From an uncultured Prevotella sp. (lineage in GTDB: Bacteria > Bacteroidota > Bacteroidia > Bacteroidales > Bacteroidaceae), in the NCBI GenBank assembly GCA_947303825.1, contig CAMYZK010000018.1, positions 1 through 16,846 of the forward strand: DNA of 16,846 nucleotides, read 5' to 3'. The position numbers were made by a program, and so were the translations under genes. Below the pieces are notes generated by a model. That model was not told the origin of the DNA. It did not search any database and was given only the letters and a program-made list of their open reading frames with translations. This document shows, piece by piece, positions 7,642 through 15,690 of the stretch. Every line of letters starts with the position of its first letter. Positions within the stretch are counted from its first letter, which is position 1.

Positions 7642-8973
7642 CTAGAGGTTTCTCACCAGCTGTTTGAACTGCTCACCCCGGTCCTCCATATTCTTGAAGA
7701 GGTCGAACGAGGCACAACATGGCGACAGCAGCACCGTATCGCCGGGCTGTGCCAGCTCGTAGCAAGCCTTGACACAGTCGGCCATGGAGTGTGTGTCGCG
7801 TATGGTTATCCCCATGTTGTCGAAGTTGTCGTGCAGCTTCGCATTGTCGGCCCCCAGAAAGACCAGTGCAGCGCACTTCTCGCGTATGAGCGGCTTTATC
7901 GGCTCGTAGTCGTTTCCTTTGTCCTTGCCCCCTACGATGAGCACCACACGTGTCTTCATGGAGTCGAGTGCATACCAGCACGCATCGACGTTGGTGGCTT
8001 TCGAGTCGTTTACATACTGCACGCCGCGCACTGTTGCCACACGCTCCATACGATGTTCCACTCCGGGGAAGCTGCTAAGCGACTGTCTGATGACTTCCTT
8101 CTTTATACCGGCCACGTTTCCGGCAATGCCGGCAGCCAGCGAGTTGTATATGTTGTGACGCCCGGTGAGGCTCAGGGCCTCCTGCTCCATATTGAACGGC
8201 TGCGGGCATTCTATGACGTACTGTCCCTTCTCTATGTATCCTATGCTGCCTTTCTCCTTTAGTTCCGAGAACGGATATTTGACTGCCTTGATGTCATACT
8301 TCTTCAGCTCACGGCTTATAATAGGGTCGTCGTTCCAATAGATGAAGGCATCGTCACCAGTCTGGTTCTGCAGTATTCTCATCTTGGCATCAACATAGTT
8401 CTGCATGTTGAAGTCATAGCGGTCCAGATGGTCGGGGGTGATGTTGAGCAACACAGCTATGTTGGCCCTGAAGTCGTACATGTTGTCAAGCTGGAACGAA
8501 GACAGCTCTATCACATAGTACTCATGGGGGTCTTCGGCCACCTGCAGTGCCAGCGAGTGACCTATATTGCCAGCCAGTCCCACATCATAGCCTGCATTCT
8601 TGAAGATGCTGTATATAAGGCTTGTCGTTGTCGTCTTTCCGTTAGAGCCTGTTATGCATATCATCTTCGACGTAGTGTAGCGACCGGCAAACTCTATCTC
8701 GCTGATGACAGGTATGCCTGCCGCGACGGCCTTCTGAACCATGGGAGCCTTGTCGGGGATGCCGGGGCTCTTTATTATCTCGTCGGCAGTAAGGATAAGG
8801 CTCTCTGTATGGCGGCCTTCTTCCCAGACAATGCTACGGCTGTCGAGCATCTGCTGATAATTCGGAGCTATCCTCGACATGTCGCTGACAAACACGTCGA
8901 AACCCTCTTTCTTGGCAAGCACAGCGGCACCCGCACCGCTTTCGCCGGCTCCTAAAACAACTATTCTCTTCAT
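7642..8973 (-). CDS. murD: UDP-N-acetylmuramoyl-L-alanine--D-glutamate ligase MurD
   Basis: MurD is the cytoplasmic ATP-dependent ligase adding D-glutamate to UDP-MurNAc-L-Ala. The 443 residues begin with an N-terminal nucleotide-sugar domain carrying LGAGESGAGAA (about 7-17), then the ATP loop TGSNGKTTT (108-116), ELSSFQL (156-162), NITPDHLDRY (177-186), and late in the protein VNDSKATN and the C-terminal LLSPCCASFDLFKNMEDRG block diagnostic of MurD among the Mur ligases. Length matches E. coli MurD (438). The ATG overlaps the mraY stop by one base (TAATG), so the two are likely translationally coupled. Confidence 0.97.
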   Translation of the reverse strand: MKRIVVLGAGESGAGAAVLAKKEGFDVFVSDMSRIAPNYQQMLDSRSIVWEEGRHTESLILTADEIIKSPGIPDKAPMVQKAVAAGIPVISEIEFAGRYTTSKMICITGSNGKTTTTSLIYSIFKNAGYDVGLAGNIGHSLALQVAEDPHEYYVIELSSFQLDNMYDFRANIAVLLNITPDHLDRYDFNMQNYVDAKMRILQNQTGDDAFIYWNDDPIISRELKKYDIKAVKYPFSELKEKGSIGYIEKGQYVIECPQPFNMEQEALSLTGRHNIYNSLAAGIAGNVAGIKKEVIRQSLSSFPGVEHRMERVATVRGVQYVNDSKATNVDACWYALDSMKTRVVLIVGGKDKGNDYEPIKPLIREKCAALVFLGADNAKLHDNFDNMGITIRDTHSMADCVKACYELAQPGDTVLLSPCCASFDLFKNMEDRGEQFKQLVRNL

Positions 8974-10247
8974 TATCTTATCTTCAGTGTTATAATGGTC
9001 ATTGCTGCCAGGATTATTGTTACAATCCAGAAGCGTATTGTTATCTTCGACTCATGGAACGGACGGTGAGGCCATCCTTTCAGTATGTATCTCGAGGTGC
9101 TGTCCAGCTGAGAGTCCAGCTTACGGAAGTTATCATGTATAGGTGTTGAGCGGAACACCCTCACACGGCGTCCTTTCCTCTTCTGTATCTTAAACCACTG
9201 CGTCTGTATAATCACGCTAAGACTCTCTACGAAGAAGATGCCACAGAGAATGGGCAACAGCAGCTCCTTATGTATGATTACGGCACACACTCCGATGATG
9301 CCTCCAATGGTGAGCGAGCCGGTGTCGCCCATGAAGATCTGGGCCGGATAGGCGTTATACCACAGGAATCCAATCATTGCCCCGACAAAGGCACACAGGA
9401 AGATGACAAGCTCTTCGGAATGTGGTATGTACATGATGTCGAAGTAAGACGCATAGCCTATATGCGATGACACGTACGCCAATATTCCCAGCACCACTCC
9501 TATGACAGCCGAGTTGCCGGCACACATGCCGTCCATGCCGTCGTTGAGGTTAGCCCCGTTAGACAAGGCCGTCACCACGAAGATGGTCATGATGACAAAG
9601 AGAACCCAACCGGCAGCCACCTTGTGCTTGCCAACAAACGACATCACTTCCGAGTAGCTCAGGTTATGGTGCTTGGTGAAGGGTATGGTGGTCTGCAGCG
9701 ACTTATGCTCCTGCTGTTCGTGCTTCACCACCTCGGTATTGTTGCCTGCCTGCACATCACCTACATTCTCACGCATCACCACGTCAGGACTAAGGTAGAG
9801 CGTAAGGCCCACAATGAAGCCTATCGACACCTGACCCACTATCTTGTATTTGCCCTTCAATCCATTCTTGTCGCCTTTGAAAATCTTCAAATAGTCGTCC
9901 ATGAAGCCAAGGAACCCGAGCCATACCGTAGTGATAATCATCAGGATGAGATAGATGTTGCGCATACGGCCCAGCAGCAGCACCGGCACCAGCAGCGACA
10001 CAATGATAATGATGCCACCCATGGTGGGCACACCCTTCTTCTGCACTCCAAACGGGTCGATGGTCTCGTCACGCTGTGTCTCGAAGATTTTGCGGCGCTT
10101 CATCCACTTGATAAAGCGCTCGCCGAACCACGCTGATATGACAAGCGACAATATCAGGGCCAGCAGTGCACGGAAGGAGATGTAGCTCCAGAGGTGCGCT
10201 CCCGGTATATTGTAATCTTCCAACAGTCTAAAGAGATAGTATAGCAT
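8973..10247 (-). CDS. mraY: Phospho-MurNAc-pentapeptide transferase MraY
   Basis: MraY is the integral membrane enzyme that transfers phospho-MurNAc-pentapeptide to undecaprenyl phosphate, forming lipid I. About ten membrane segments are seen in 424 residues, compared with 360 in E. coli. Active-site aspartates are present: the DD pair in GFMDDYLK (117-118), NLNDGMDG (233-240) and FMGDTGS (306-311). The extra length lies in two places: a polar stretch at about 151-210 with many charged and Gln residues, and a roughly 20-residue insertion after residue 373. At the latter site the usual MraY HHH triplet reads HDN (371-373). Both features may be lineage traits. The C-terminus (ITIRFWIVTIILA) is typical of the family. 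Confidence 0.95.
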   Translation of the reverse strand: MLYYLFRLLEDYNIPGAHLWSYISFRALLALILSLVISAWFGERFIKWMKRRKIFETQRDETIDPFGVQKKGVPTMGGIIIIVSLLVPVLLLGRMRNIYLILMIITTVWLGFLGFMDDYLKIFKGDKNGLKGKYKIVGQVSIGFIVGLTLYLSPDVVMRENVGDVQAGNNTEVVKHEQQEHKSLQTTIPFTKHHNLSYSEVMSFVGKHKVAAGWVLFVIMTIFVVTALSNGANLNDGMDGMCAGNSAVIGVVLGILAYVSSHIGYASYFDIMYIPHSEELVIFLCAFVGAMIGFLWYNAYPAQIFMGDTGSLTIGGIIGVCAVIIHKELLLPILCGIFFVESLSVIIQTQWFKIQKRKGRRVRVFRSTPIHDNFRKLDSQLDSTSRYILKGWPHRPFHESKITIRFWIVTIILAAMTIITLKIR

Positions 10248-10254
10248 GGTCTTG

Positions 10255-10326
10255 CGTTATTTCGTTATTCCGATATTTCGTTATGACGTTATGACGTTAT
10301 TACGTTATGACGTTATGACGTCATTA
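10255..10326. repeat. Nine-unit 8-bp tandem repeat in the mraY-murE gap
   Basis: The plus strand carries nine uninterrupted 8-bp units, from 10255: cgttattt, cgttattc, cgatattt, cgttatga, cgttatga, cgttatta, cgttatga, cgttatga and cgtcatta. They fill almost all of the 83-bp spacer between murE (stop at 10331-10333) and the mraY start. The last junction forms a 10-bp palindrome, atgacgtcat (10315-10324). An internal core of identical units next to diverged edge units is typical of slippage-prone arrays. Confidence 0.9.
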
Positions 10327-10330
10327 CAGC

Positions 10331-11794
10331 TTAATGTTCAAAGATTTCCCTCACCACCTCACGGTCGTCGAAGTGGTGCTTCACACCCTTTATCTCCTGA
10401 TAGTCTTCATGGCCTTTGCCTGCAATGAGTATCACGTCGCCCTTCTGTGCCAGCATGGTTGCTGTTTTGATAGCCTCGTGACGGTCAACGATAGAGATGA
10501 CCTTCTTCATCTGCTTGGCGTCAAGCCCCGACAGCATGTCGTCTATTATCTCCTGTGGCTCTTCAAAGCGTGGGTTATCGCTTGTTATGATTACCTTGTC
10601 GCTCTGCTTCACTGCCTCCTGCGCCATGAGCGGACGCTTGCCCTTGTCGCGGTTTCCACCGGCGCCGCACACGGTTATCACCTTGCCTTTGCCCTGCAGC
10701 ACCTCATGTATGGCATTGAGCACATTCTCCAGCGCATCGGGAGTATGGGCGTAGTCTACTATGGCGGTAAAGCCTTCGGGCGAATGTATGGGCTCCAGCC
10801 TTCCGGCAACGCTGTGCAGGGTGCTCATCGTAACAAGCACCTGTTCGGGATCCATCCCCAGCATGACGGCTGTTCCGTAGACTGCCAGCAGGTTTGACAC
10901 ATTAAACTTCCCGATGAACTGCACTCCGACTTCATGGCCGTCAATATCGAGATACATGCCCTCAAAGTGACATTCCACCAGGCGCGCATTGAAGTCGGCC
11001 ATGGAGCGCACAGAGTATGTCTTCACCGTGGCCTTGGTGTTCTGCACCATAAACATGCCGTTCTTGTCATCGGCATTGGTAATGGCGAAGCTTCCCTTGG
11101 GCAGCATGTCGAAGAACATCTTCTTGGCATTGCGATAGTTTTCCAGTGTCTTGTGATAGTCCAAATGGTCACGGGTAAGGTTGGTGAATATTCCTCCGGC
11201 AAAGGTGAGCCCACCTATGCGATACTGGGCAATGGCATGACTAGAACACTCCATAAAGGCATACTCGCACCCTTCGTTAACCATCTGCCTGAGCAGCCTG
11301 TTCAGCTGTATGGCATCGGGGGTGGTATGGCTTGCCGGCAACGGCCTGCCGTCAATGTAGTTGCAGACAGTGGAAAGAAGTCCGCACTTATGGCCCGTCA
11401 GTCTGAAGATGTCGTATAGCAGTGTAGCTATGGTGGTCTTGCCGTTGGTACCCGTCACTCCCACCAGTTTCAGCTTCTGCGACGGATATTGCTGGAACGC
11501 CGTTGCCACTGGCCCCACGGCCTTCTCTGTCGATTCTACAACGATGACAGTAGCGTTGTACTGAGTGGGGCATTCTTTCTGCCACTCCAGGTTTTCGCAC
11601 AGGATGGCAGCCGCTCCCTGTTCCAGGGCCTTGCCAATGAACTTATGACCATCGGTCTGAGTGCCGGGGATGGCAACAAAGAGATGTCCTGCCTTCACCT
11701 GTCGTGAGTCAATGTCAACATCAGTAATATCAATGTCTACCGACCCGTCAACAGTCTTCACTGCAATGTTTTCAATTATCTCATTAAGTTTCAT
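10331..11794 (-). CDS. murE: UDP-MurNAc-tripeptide synthetase MurE (meso-diaminopimelate type)
   Basis: MurE is the cytoplasmic ligase that adds the third residue of the stem peptide. The 487-residue protein has the ATP loop TGTNGKTT (114-121), the SHTTPD substrate loop (155-160), the [11 protein letters not shown] motif (204-214) followed by an RNAKK stretch (221-225) where the carbamylated lysine of the family sits, and DYAHTPDAL (347-355). The specificity motif reads DNPR (406-409), which in characterised MurE enzymes marks meso-diaminopimelate users; lysine-type enzymes differ there. Length is like E. coli MurE (495). It is 30 bp after ftsI. The bases directly before its ATG are a 10-bp palindrome, acgcgcgcgt, rather than a recognisable ribosome-binding site. 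Confidence 0.97.
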   Translation of the reverse strand: MKLNEIIENIAVKTVDGSVDIDITDVDIDSRQVKAGHLFVAIPGTQTDGHKFIGKALEQGAAAILCENLEWQKECPTQYNATVIVVESTEKAVGPVATAFQQYPSQKLKLVGVTGTNGKTTIATLLYDIFRLTGHKCGLLSTVCNYIDGRPLPASHTTPDAIQLNRLLRQMVNEGCEYAFMECSSHAIAQYRIGGLTFAGGIFTNLTRDHLDYHKTLENYRNAKKMFFDMLPKGSFAITNADDKNGMFMVQNTKATVKTYSVRSMADFNARLVECHFEGMYLDIDGHEVGVQFIGKFNVSNLLAVYGTAVMLGMDPEQVLVTMSTLHSVAGRLEPIHSPEGFTAIVDYAHTPDALENVLNAIHEVLQGKGKVITVCGAGGNRDKGKRPLMAQEAVKQSDKVIITSDNPRFEEPQEIIDDMLSGLDAKQMKKVISIVDRHEAIKTATMLAQKGDVILIAGKGHEDYQEIKGVKHHFDDREVVREIFEH

Positions 11795-11824
11795 ACGCGC
11801 GCGTAATATTATTAATGTATATTT

Positions 11825-14002
11825 CTATCCTAGCTGTAGCACACACCTCATGCGCCCTCTAAGAGCAGAGCCTACAGGTATGCTCTGGCTTTTCACGTTT
11901 CCTGCACCCTGCAACACCACCTTCACTCCCATCTGCTCAAGCAAGAACACTGCATCGCGTGCTCCCATACCTATCACGCTGGGCATGACACCGTCGTTGT
12001 CGCCGGCTTTTTCCAGTTTCACTCCTTTGCCCGAGATGCTTGCCACTCCCCAGACAGGACCTCCCTGCCCGGCAGCCGACATCCAGTTGCCGCTGGTATT
12101 GACTCCAAGCTTTCCCAACACATAGTCGGCAGCCACGATGTCGCCGTTTTTTACGTCGGGCACATACACCGAGTGGGTGTCGCCTGCATTGGCAGCCACC
12201 TTTCTCACATCCTTGGCCATCACGCCCTCGGCAATATTGTGGAAGACCGTTCCCGACACCAGTCCGCCAGAAGGAGGACCAGTGGTCGTCTTCACGCATA
12301 CTATGCATGAATAACGGGGCTTGTCGGCGGGGAAGTATCCGCAGAAGCTGAGCCAGTGGCATCGCTTGCCGGTGTGGTAGTTGTACTCGTTGTCCGACAC
12401 CTGTGCCGTACCTGTCTTTCCTGCCACCTGGAACGCTTTGGAACCGGCGCGTTTGCCCAGTCCCTGGCTCACCACGTGACGCAGAATGGTCTGCATCTTC
12501 TTCACCACCTCGGGTTTGGCTATCTGCTCCTTGAGCACCACCGGTGGCAGTTCCTGCACAACATTGCCCTCTTTCACTATCTGCTTCACGAAGCGGGGCT
12601 GCACCAGCTTGCCGTCGTTGGCGATGGCATTATAGAACGCCAGCGTGTTGATGGGCGGTATCTGCGTCTCGTAGCCTATAGACATCCAGGGCAGGGTGGT
12701 CTTGCTCCAGTAGAGAGACTTGTTGGTAGTCTTAGTATCCGGGAAACGTATCTTCGGTGGTCGGTACTCGTTAAGGGGTATCTTCAGGTCTTGTCCTATG
12801 CCTACTCTGTAGAGTCCCTCCACATATTTGGAAGGATTGTTCTTGTAGTGGTGGTCAATGACGAAGCTTACTCCTATATTGCTACTCACCTCAAGAGCCC
12901 TTGCCACGTTGATAGACCCATATCCGCCCCTGTACCAGTTGTGGTCTTTCATGTTGGCACCGTGCATGGGCATCACTCCGTTGCCAGTATTTATGACATA
13001 GCTGGTGTCTACCATGCCGTCGTCGAGTGCGACAAGTATTGATGCCGTCTTGAACACGGAGCCTGGCTCGCACCTGTATCCCAGGGCATGGTTCAGACGC
13101 TCGCTGTATGTCCCGTCTGGTCCTTTCTCCATATTCACAATAGCCTTTACGTCACCAGTCTGCACCTCCATCAGTATAGCCACGCCCATGAGGTGGTCGC
13201 GGTCCTTGAGTTCTTTTAGCAGTGCCTGTTCAGCCAGGTCTTGCATCTCAATGTCGAGCGTTGTCACAATGTCACATCCGTCGACGGCTGGTTTCACCTC
13301 CTTTGGCACCCACTTGTTGCGCACTTTCTGCCAGTGCTCAATGCCAATCTCACCAACGAGCACCGAGTCGAATGCCATGTCTATGCCATAGCGTGCGGAG
13401 TCGCGTGAGCCTATGGTGCGCTCTGCCAGCGAGCCGAAGGGATGCCTGCGCGACTCGTGTGCCTCAGCAATGAGTCCACCGCGCTTCTGTGGCAGATTCA
13501 TAATAGGCAGCTGCTGCACCCTGGCCTTTGTAGAGAAGTCGACAATACCTCTCCACACCGGCCAGTGACGGCGTCCGCGTGTGGCCTGAAACCCTTTCAG
13601 CAGGTCCTCCTTGAACTCGGCTGCCGGCTTCTCCGGGAAGATACGGTGCAGTCCGTCGCACAGGGCGTCAATGCTGTCACGCCATATCTCGCTCAGCTTT
13701 CTCGACCATGCGGTGTCTTTGTCGTTGGCACCAATATATGTAGGGTAGAGGTCAACAAAGAGCGAATACTCGGGAATGCTGCTTGCCAGCAACTGACCGT
13801 CGCAACTCAATATGTTGCCCCTATTGGGTTTCTTTATGCTGTCAACCAGCTTCACCTGATTGTTGGCAACAGCCAGCCAATAGTCCTTGTCGGCAGTCAT
13901 CGTATAGGCAGCTTTAGCTATTACTGCCAAGCCTACTAGTGTCAGTATAACAGCCAGCGCTAAATAGCGCGGCATCACTTTCTCTCTGCTAAACTTACTC
14001 AT
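11825..14002 (-). CDS. ftsI: Septal transpeptidase FtsI (class B PBP) with PASTA-like C-terminus
   Basis: FtsI crosslinks septal glycan strands in partnership with FtsW. The 725 residues contain an N-terminal membrane anchor (about 12-34), the N-terminal motif RGNILSCDGQLLAS (61-74), a dimerisation/pedestal region, and a transpeptidase domain with all three penicillin-binding motifs: SxxK (S315-V-F-K318, catalytic serine 315), SxN (S373-S374-N375) and KTGT (529-532). The C-terminus has one clear PASTA-like unit (about 672-725, starting MPSVIGMGARDAVFLLEQMG) and a weaker one around 612-635. This makes it longer than E. coli FtsI (588), which has no PASTA. PASTA domains are often tied to peptidoglycan or beta-lactam binding, but that is not shown here. 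Confidence 0.95.
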   Translation of the reverse strand: MSKFSREKVMPRYLALAVILTLVGLAVIAKAAYTMTADKDYWLAVANNQVKLVDSIKKPNRGNILSCDGQLLASSIPEYSLFVDLYPTYIGANDKDTAWSRKLSEIWRDSIDALCDGLHRIFPEKPAAEFKEDLLKGFQATRGRRHWPVWRGIVDFSTKARVQQLPIMNLPQKRGGLIAEAHESRRHPFGSLAERTIGSRDSARYGIDMAFDSVLVGEIGIEHWQKVRNKWVPKEVKPAVDGCDIVTTLDIEMQDLAEQALLKELKDRDHLMGVAILMEVQTGDVKAIVNMEKGPDGTYSERLNHALGYRCEPGSVFKTASILVALDDGMVDTSYVINTGNGVMPMHGANMKDHNWYRGGYGSINVARALEVSSNIGVSFVIDHHYKNNPSKYVEGLYRVGIGQDLKIPLNEYRPPKIRFPDTKTTNKSLYWSKTTLPWMSIGYETQIPPINTLAFYNAIANDGKLVQPRFVKQIVKEGNVVQELPPVVLKEQIAKPEVVKKMQTILRHVVSQGLGKRAGSKAFQVAGKTGTAQVSDNEYNYHTGKRCHWLSFCGYFPADKPRYSCIVCVKTTTGPPSGGLVSGTVFHNIAEGVMAKDVRKVAANAGDTHSVYVPDVKNGDIVAADYVLGKLGVNTSGNWMSAAGQGGPVWGVASISGKGVKLEKAGDNDGVMPSVIGMGARDAVFLLEQMGVKVVLQGAGNVKSQSIPVGSALRGRMRCVLQLG

Positions 14003-14020
14003 CTTCTTTTTTTATTTTCA

Positions 14021-14138
14021 CAGGGGTTTCGCCCCTACCTGTGTTCTCTTCAGGGGTTTCACCCCTGCCTGTGTTCTCTTCAGTGATTCGCCCCTGCCTG
14101 TGTTCTCTTCAGGGGTTCATCCCTGCCTGTGTTCTGTC
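14021..14138. repeat. Four tandem ~30-bp hairpin-forming repeats in the ftsL-ftsI gap
   Basis: Four adjacent units at 14021-14050, 14051-14080, 14081-14109 and 14110-14138 share the framework cagggg...cctgtgttctctt. Units one and two contain the inverted repeat agggg-N5-cccct, able to fold as a small stem with a five-base loop; units three and four have degraded stems. A related ccccttcgggg stem follows at about 14140-14150. In the transcript direction the stems are not followed by a T-tract, so they do not look like terminators. Confidence 0.85.
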
Positions 14139-14189
14139 GCCCCTTCGGGGTAAGTCTCTCAACTAAAGTCTCTCCGCTCGGCTTCACCG

Positions 14190-14231
14190 AACTCTTAACT
14201 CTTAATTCTTAACTCTTAACTCTTAATTCTT
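14190..14231. repeat. Heptamer repeat after ftsL, overlapping its stop codon
   Basis: Six 7-bp units: aactctt, aactctt, aattctt, then the same three again, i.e. a 21-bp pattern repeated twice. The ftsL stop codon (14223-14225) and its last two codons lie inside the array. Confidence 0.85.
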
Positions 14232-14681
14232 TTCCGGTACCTCAATGATAAACGGAGGGGGCGGCGATGTTCTCAGCTGCGTACTGTCTCCTCGGTTCAG
14301 CATGTCTATAACATTTCCTTGTCGGCAGATGCGCGTGAGATTGCTGGAGCTTGACAGTGCCTCATACTTGGCATCGACGAGCTTCTTTTCCAGTCGGCTG
14401 ATGTCAATAGCATCCTGCTGGCACTGGTATCTCACTGCCACGTATGCAGTAGTGATAAGAACCACGAGGATAATGAGCCATGCCTGATGTTTTACCAGCG
14501 ACCACAGGATGTCGCCACCGAGAATGTCGCGGAAGCGCAACGACCCAGATGGAGCGTCATCGTCCTCATTGGCACGCTGCTTCATGCGTCGTAGAGCATC
14601 TGACAACCTCTCCTCTGCCTTTGGCTCTACGGCCACGGCTTCCTGCTGCTCATCTATCTGCTTATCGTCCTCTTGTGCCAT
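14223..14681 (-). CDS. ftsL: FtsL-like divisome membrane protein
   Basis: This is the FtsL-position protein, expected to be a bitopic component of the FtsQ/FtsL/FtsB scaffold that activates FtsW-FtsI. The 152 residues comprise an acidic/charged cytoplasmic N-terminus (about 1-60), one membrane segment (WLIILVVLITTAYVAV, about 68-83), and a short periplasmic coiled-coil-like part with heptad-like ISRLEKKLVDAKYEAL (93-108), ending in a proline-rich SPPPPF stretch. Sequence similarity to E. coli FtsL is not obvious; assignment rests on topology, size and position between rsmH and ftsI. The ATG at 14679-14681 was chosen; a TTG six codons upstream lies in repeat DNA and is less likely. Confidence 0.82.
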   Translation of the reverse strand: MAQEDDKQIDEQQEAVAVEPKAEERLSDALRRMKQRANEDDDAPSGSLRFRDILGGDILWSLVKHQAWLIILVVLITTAYVAVRYQCQQDAIDISRLEKKLVDAKYEALSSSSNLTRICRQGNVIDMLNRGDSTQLRTSPPPPFIIEVPEKN

Positions 14682-14688
14682 AATCTTA

Positions 14689-14753
14689 ACTCTTAACAAA
14701 AGTCTCTCATCTCTTAACTCTCAACTCTTAACTCAAAAAAACTCTTAACTCTT
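14689..14753. repeat. Heptamer repeat between rsmH and ftsL
   Basis: Copies of the actctta heptamer are seen at 14689-14695, 14724-14730 and 14741-14747, with near copies (ctctta at 14711, actctca at 14717, actctt at 14748). The rsmH stop codon (14745-14747) lies inside one copy. The same heptamer occurs on the other side of ftsL (14190-14231). Confidence 0.75.
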
Positions 14754-15674
14754 CACCGCCACCCTGAGCTTGGCACTGCGGCTACGTGGGTTTTGCTGCT
14801 GTTCCTCAGGGGTTGGCACTATCACCTTGCCCACCGGTGTCAGTGGCGATGTGCTGCGTCCGAAGAAATCAGAGGATGCCCTACCCTCCACATTGCCTGC
14901 CTTCATCATGTTCTTCACCATACGGTCTTCCAGCGAGTGATAGGTGATGATGCTCATCCTACCACCAGGAGCCAGCAGCTGGCAAGCCGATGTAAGCAGT
15001 TGGCGCAGCGCGTCCATCTCGTGGTTTACCTCTATGCGCAAGGCCTGGAACATCTTTGTCACCTCTTTCTTCTCCTGCACCCCCGCACGCTGTCTCTCGC
15101 GGGCAAAGATGTGGCGCGTGGCCTCCACCAGTTCGCCTGTGGTACGTATGGGCTTTTGTGCGCGTGCCTTCACCAGTGCAGATGCCACCTGGCGGGAGTT
15201 GCGCATCTCTCCATAGATATAGAAGATATCACTTAGCTGTTGCTCGCTGCTGTTGTTCACCACGTCGGCAGCAGTGAGTGCAGCACTGCGGTTCATGCGC
15301 ATGTCGAGCGGAGCATCGAAGCGAAACGAGAAGCCGCGTGCAGCATCATCGAAGTGGTGCGACGACACTCCCAGGTCGGCCAGCAGTCCGTCAATGTGCT
15401 GCTCTCCCTCAAAGCGCATCCACTGCTTGAGGTAGCGGAAATTGCTGTGTATGAACCTGAGACGGCTGTCACCAATGATGTTCTGCTGTGCATCGGCATC
15501 CTGATCGAAGGCGTACAGGCGCCCTTTGGCACCCAGACGGCTCAATATTTCACGCGAATGGCCACCGCCCCCGTAAGTAACGTCTACATAAATGCCGTCG
15601 GGCTGGATATCCAGCCCGTCGACACTATCCTTAAGCAAGACAGGTTTGTGGTATGTTTCTGCTGTCGTAGCCAT
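14745..15674 (-). CDS. rsmH: 16S rRNA (cytosine1402-N4)-methyltransferase RsmH (MraW)
   Basis: RsmH uses S-adenosylmethionine to methylate N4 of C1402 in the 30S P-site region. The 309 residues begin with HKPVLLKDSVDGL, then the SAM motif VDVTYGGGGHS (30-40), the FDQD (56-59) segment, DGLLADLGVSSHHFDDAARGF (95-115), the conserved QALRIEVN (210-217), YHSLEDR (245-251) and the C-terminal NPRSRSAKLRV motif (295-305). Length equals the family norm (E. coli 313). It follows mraZ by 16 bp with an AAAGG run about 9 nt before the ATG as a plausible ribosome-binding site. The last codons and stop sit in a heptamer repeat. Confidence 0.97.
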   Translation of the reverse strand: MATTAETYHKPVLLKDSVDGLDIQPDGIYVDVTYGGGGHSREILSRLGAKGRLYAFDQDADAQQNIIGDSRLRFIHSNFRYLKQWMRFEGEQHIDGLLADLGVSSHHFDDAARGFSFRFDAPLDMRMNRSAALTAADVVNNSSEQQLSDIFYIYGEMRNSRQVASALVKARAQKPIRTTGELVEATRHIFARERQRAGVQEKKEVTKMFQALRIEVNHEMDALRQLLTSACQLLAPGGRMSIITYHSLEDRMVKNMMKAGNVEGRASSDFFGRSTSPLTPVGKVIVPTPEEQQQNPRSRSAKLRVAVKS

Positions 15675-15690
15675 TATGTGTACCTTTGGG

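Noticed and set aside
14021..14138. CRISPR array
   Set aside because: The ~30-bp units are directly adjacent with no unique spacers and no cas genes are nearby.
14021..14150. Rho-independent terminator between ftsL and ftsI
   Set aside because: Stems are short and not followed by a T-run in the transcript direction; a stop here would cut off essential genes.
14223..14699. TTG start adding six residues to FtsL
   Set aside because: The extra codons come from the heptamer repeat; the ATG at 14679-14681 is a better start.
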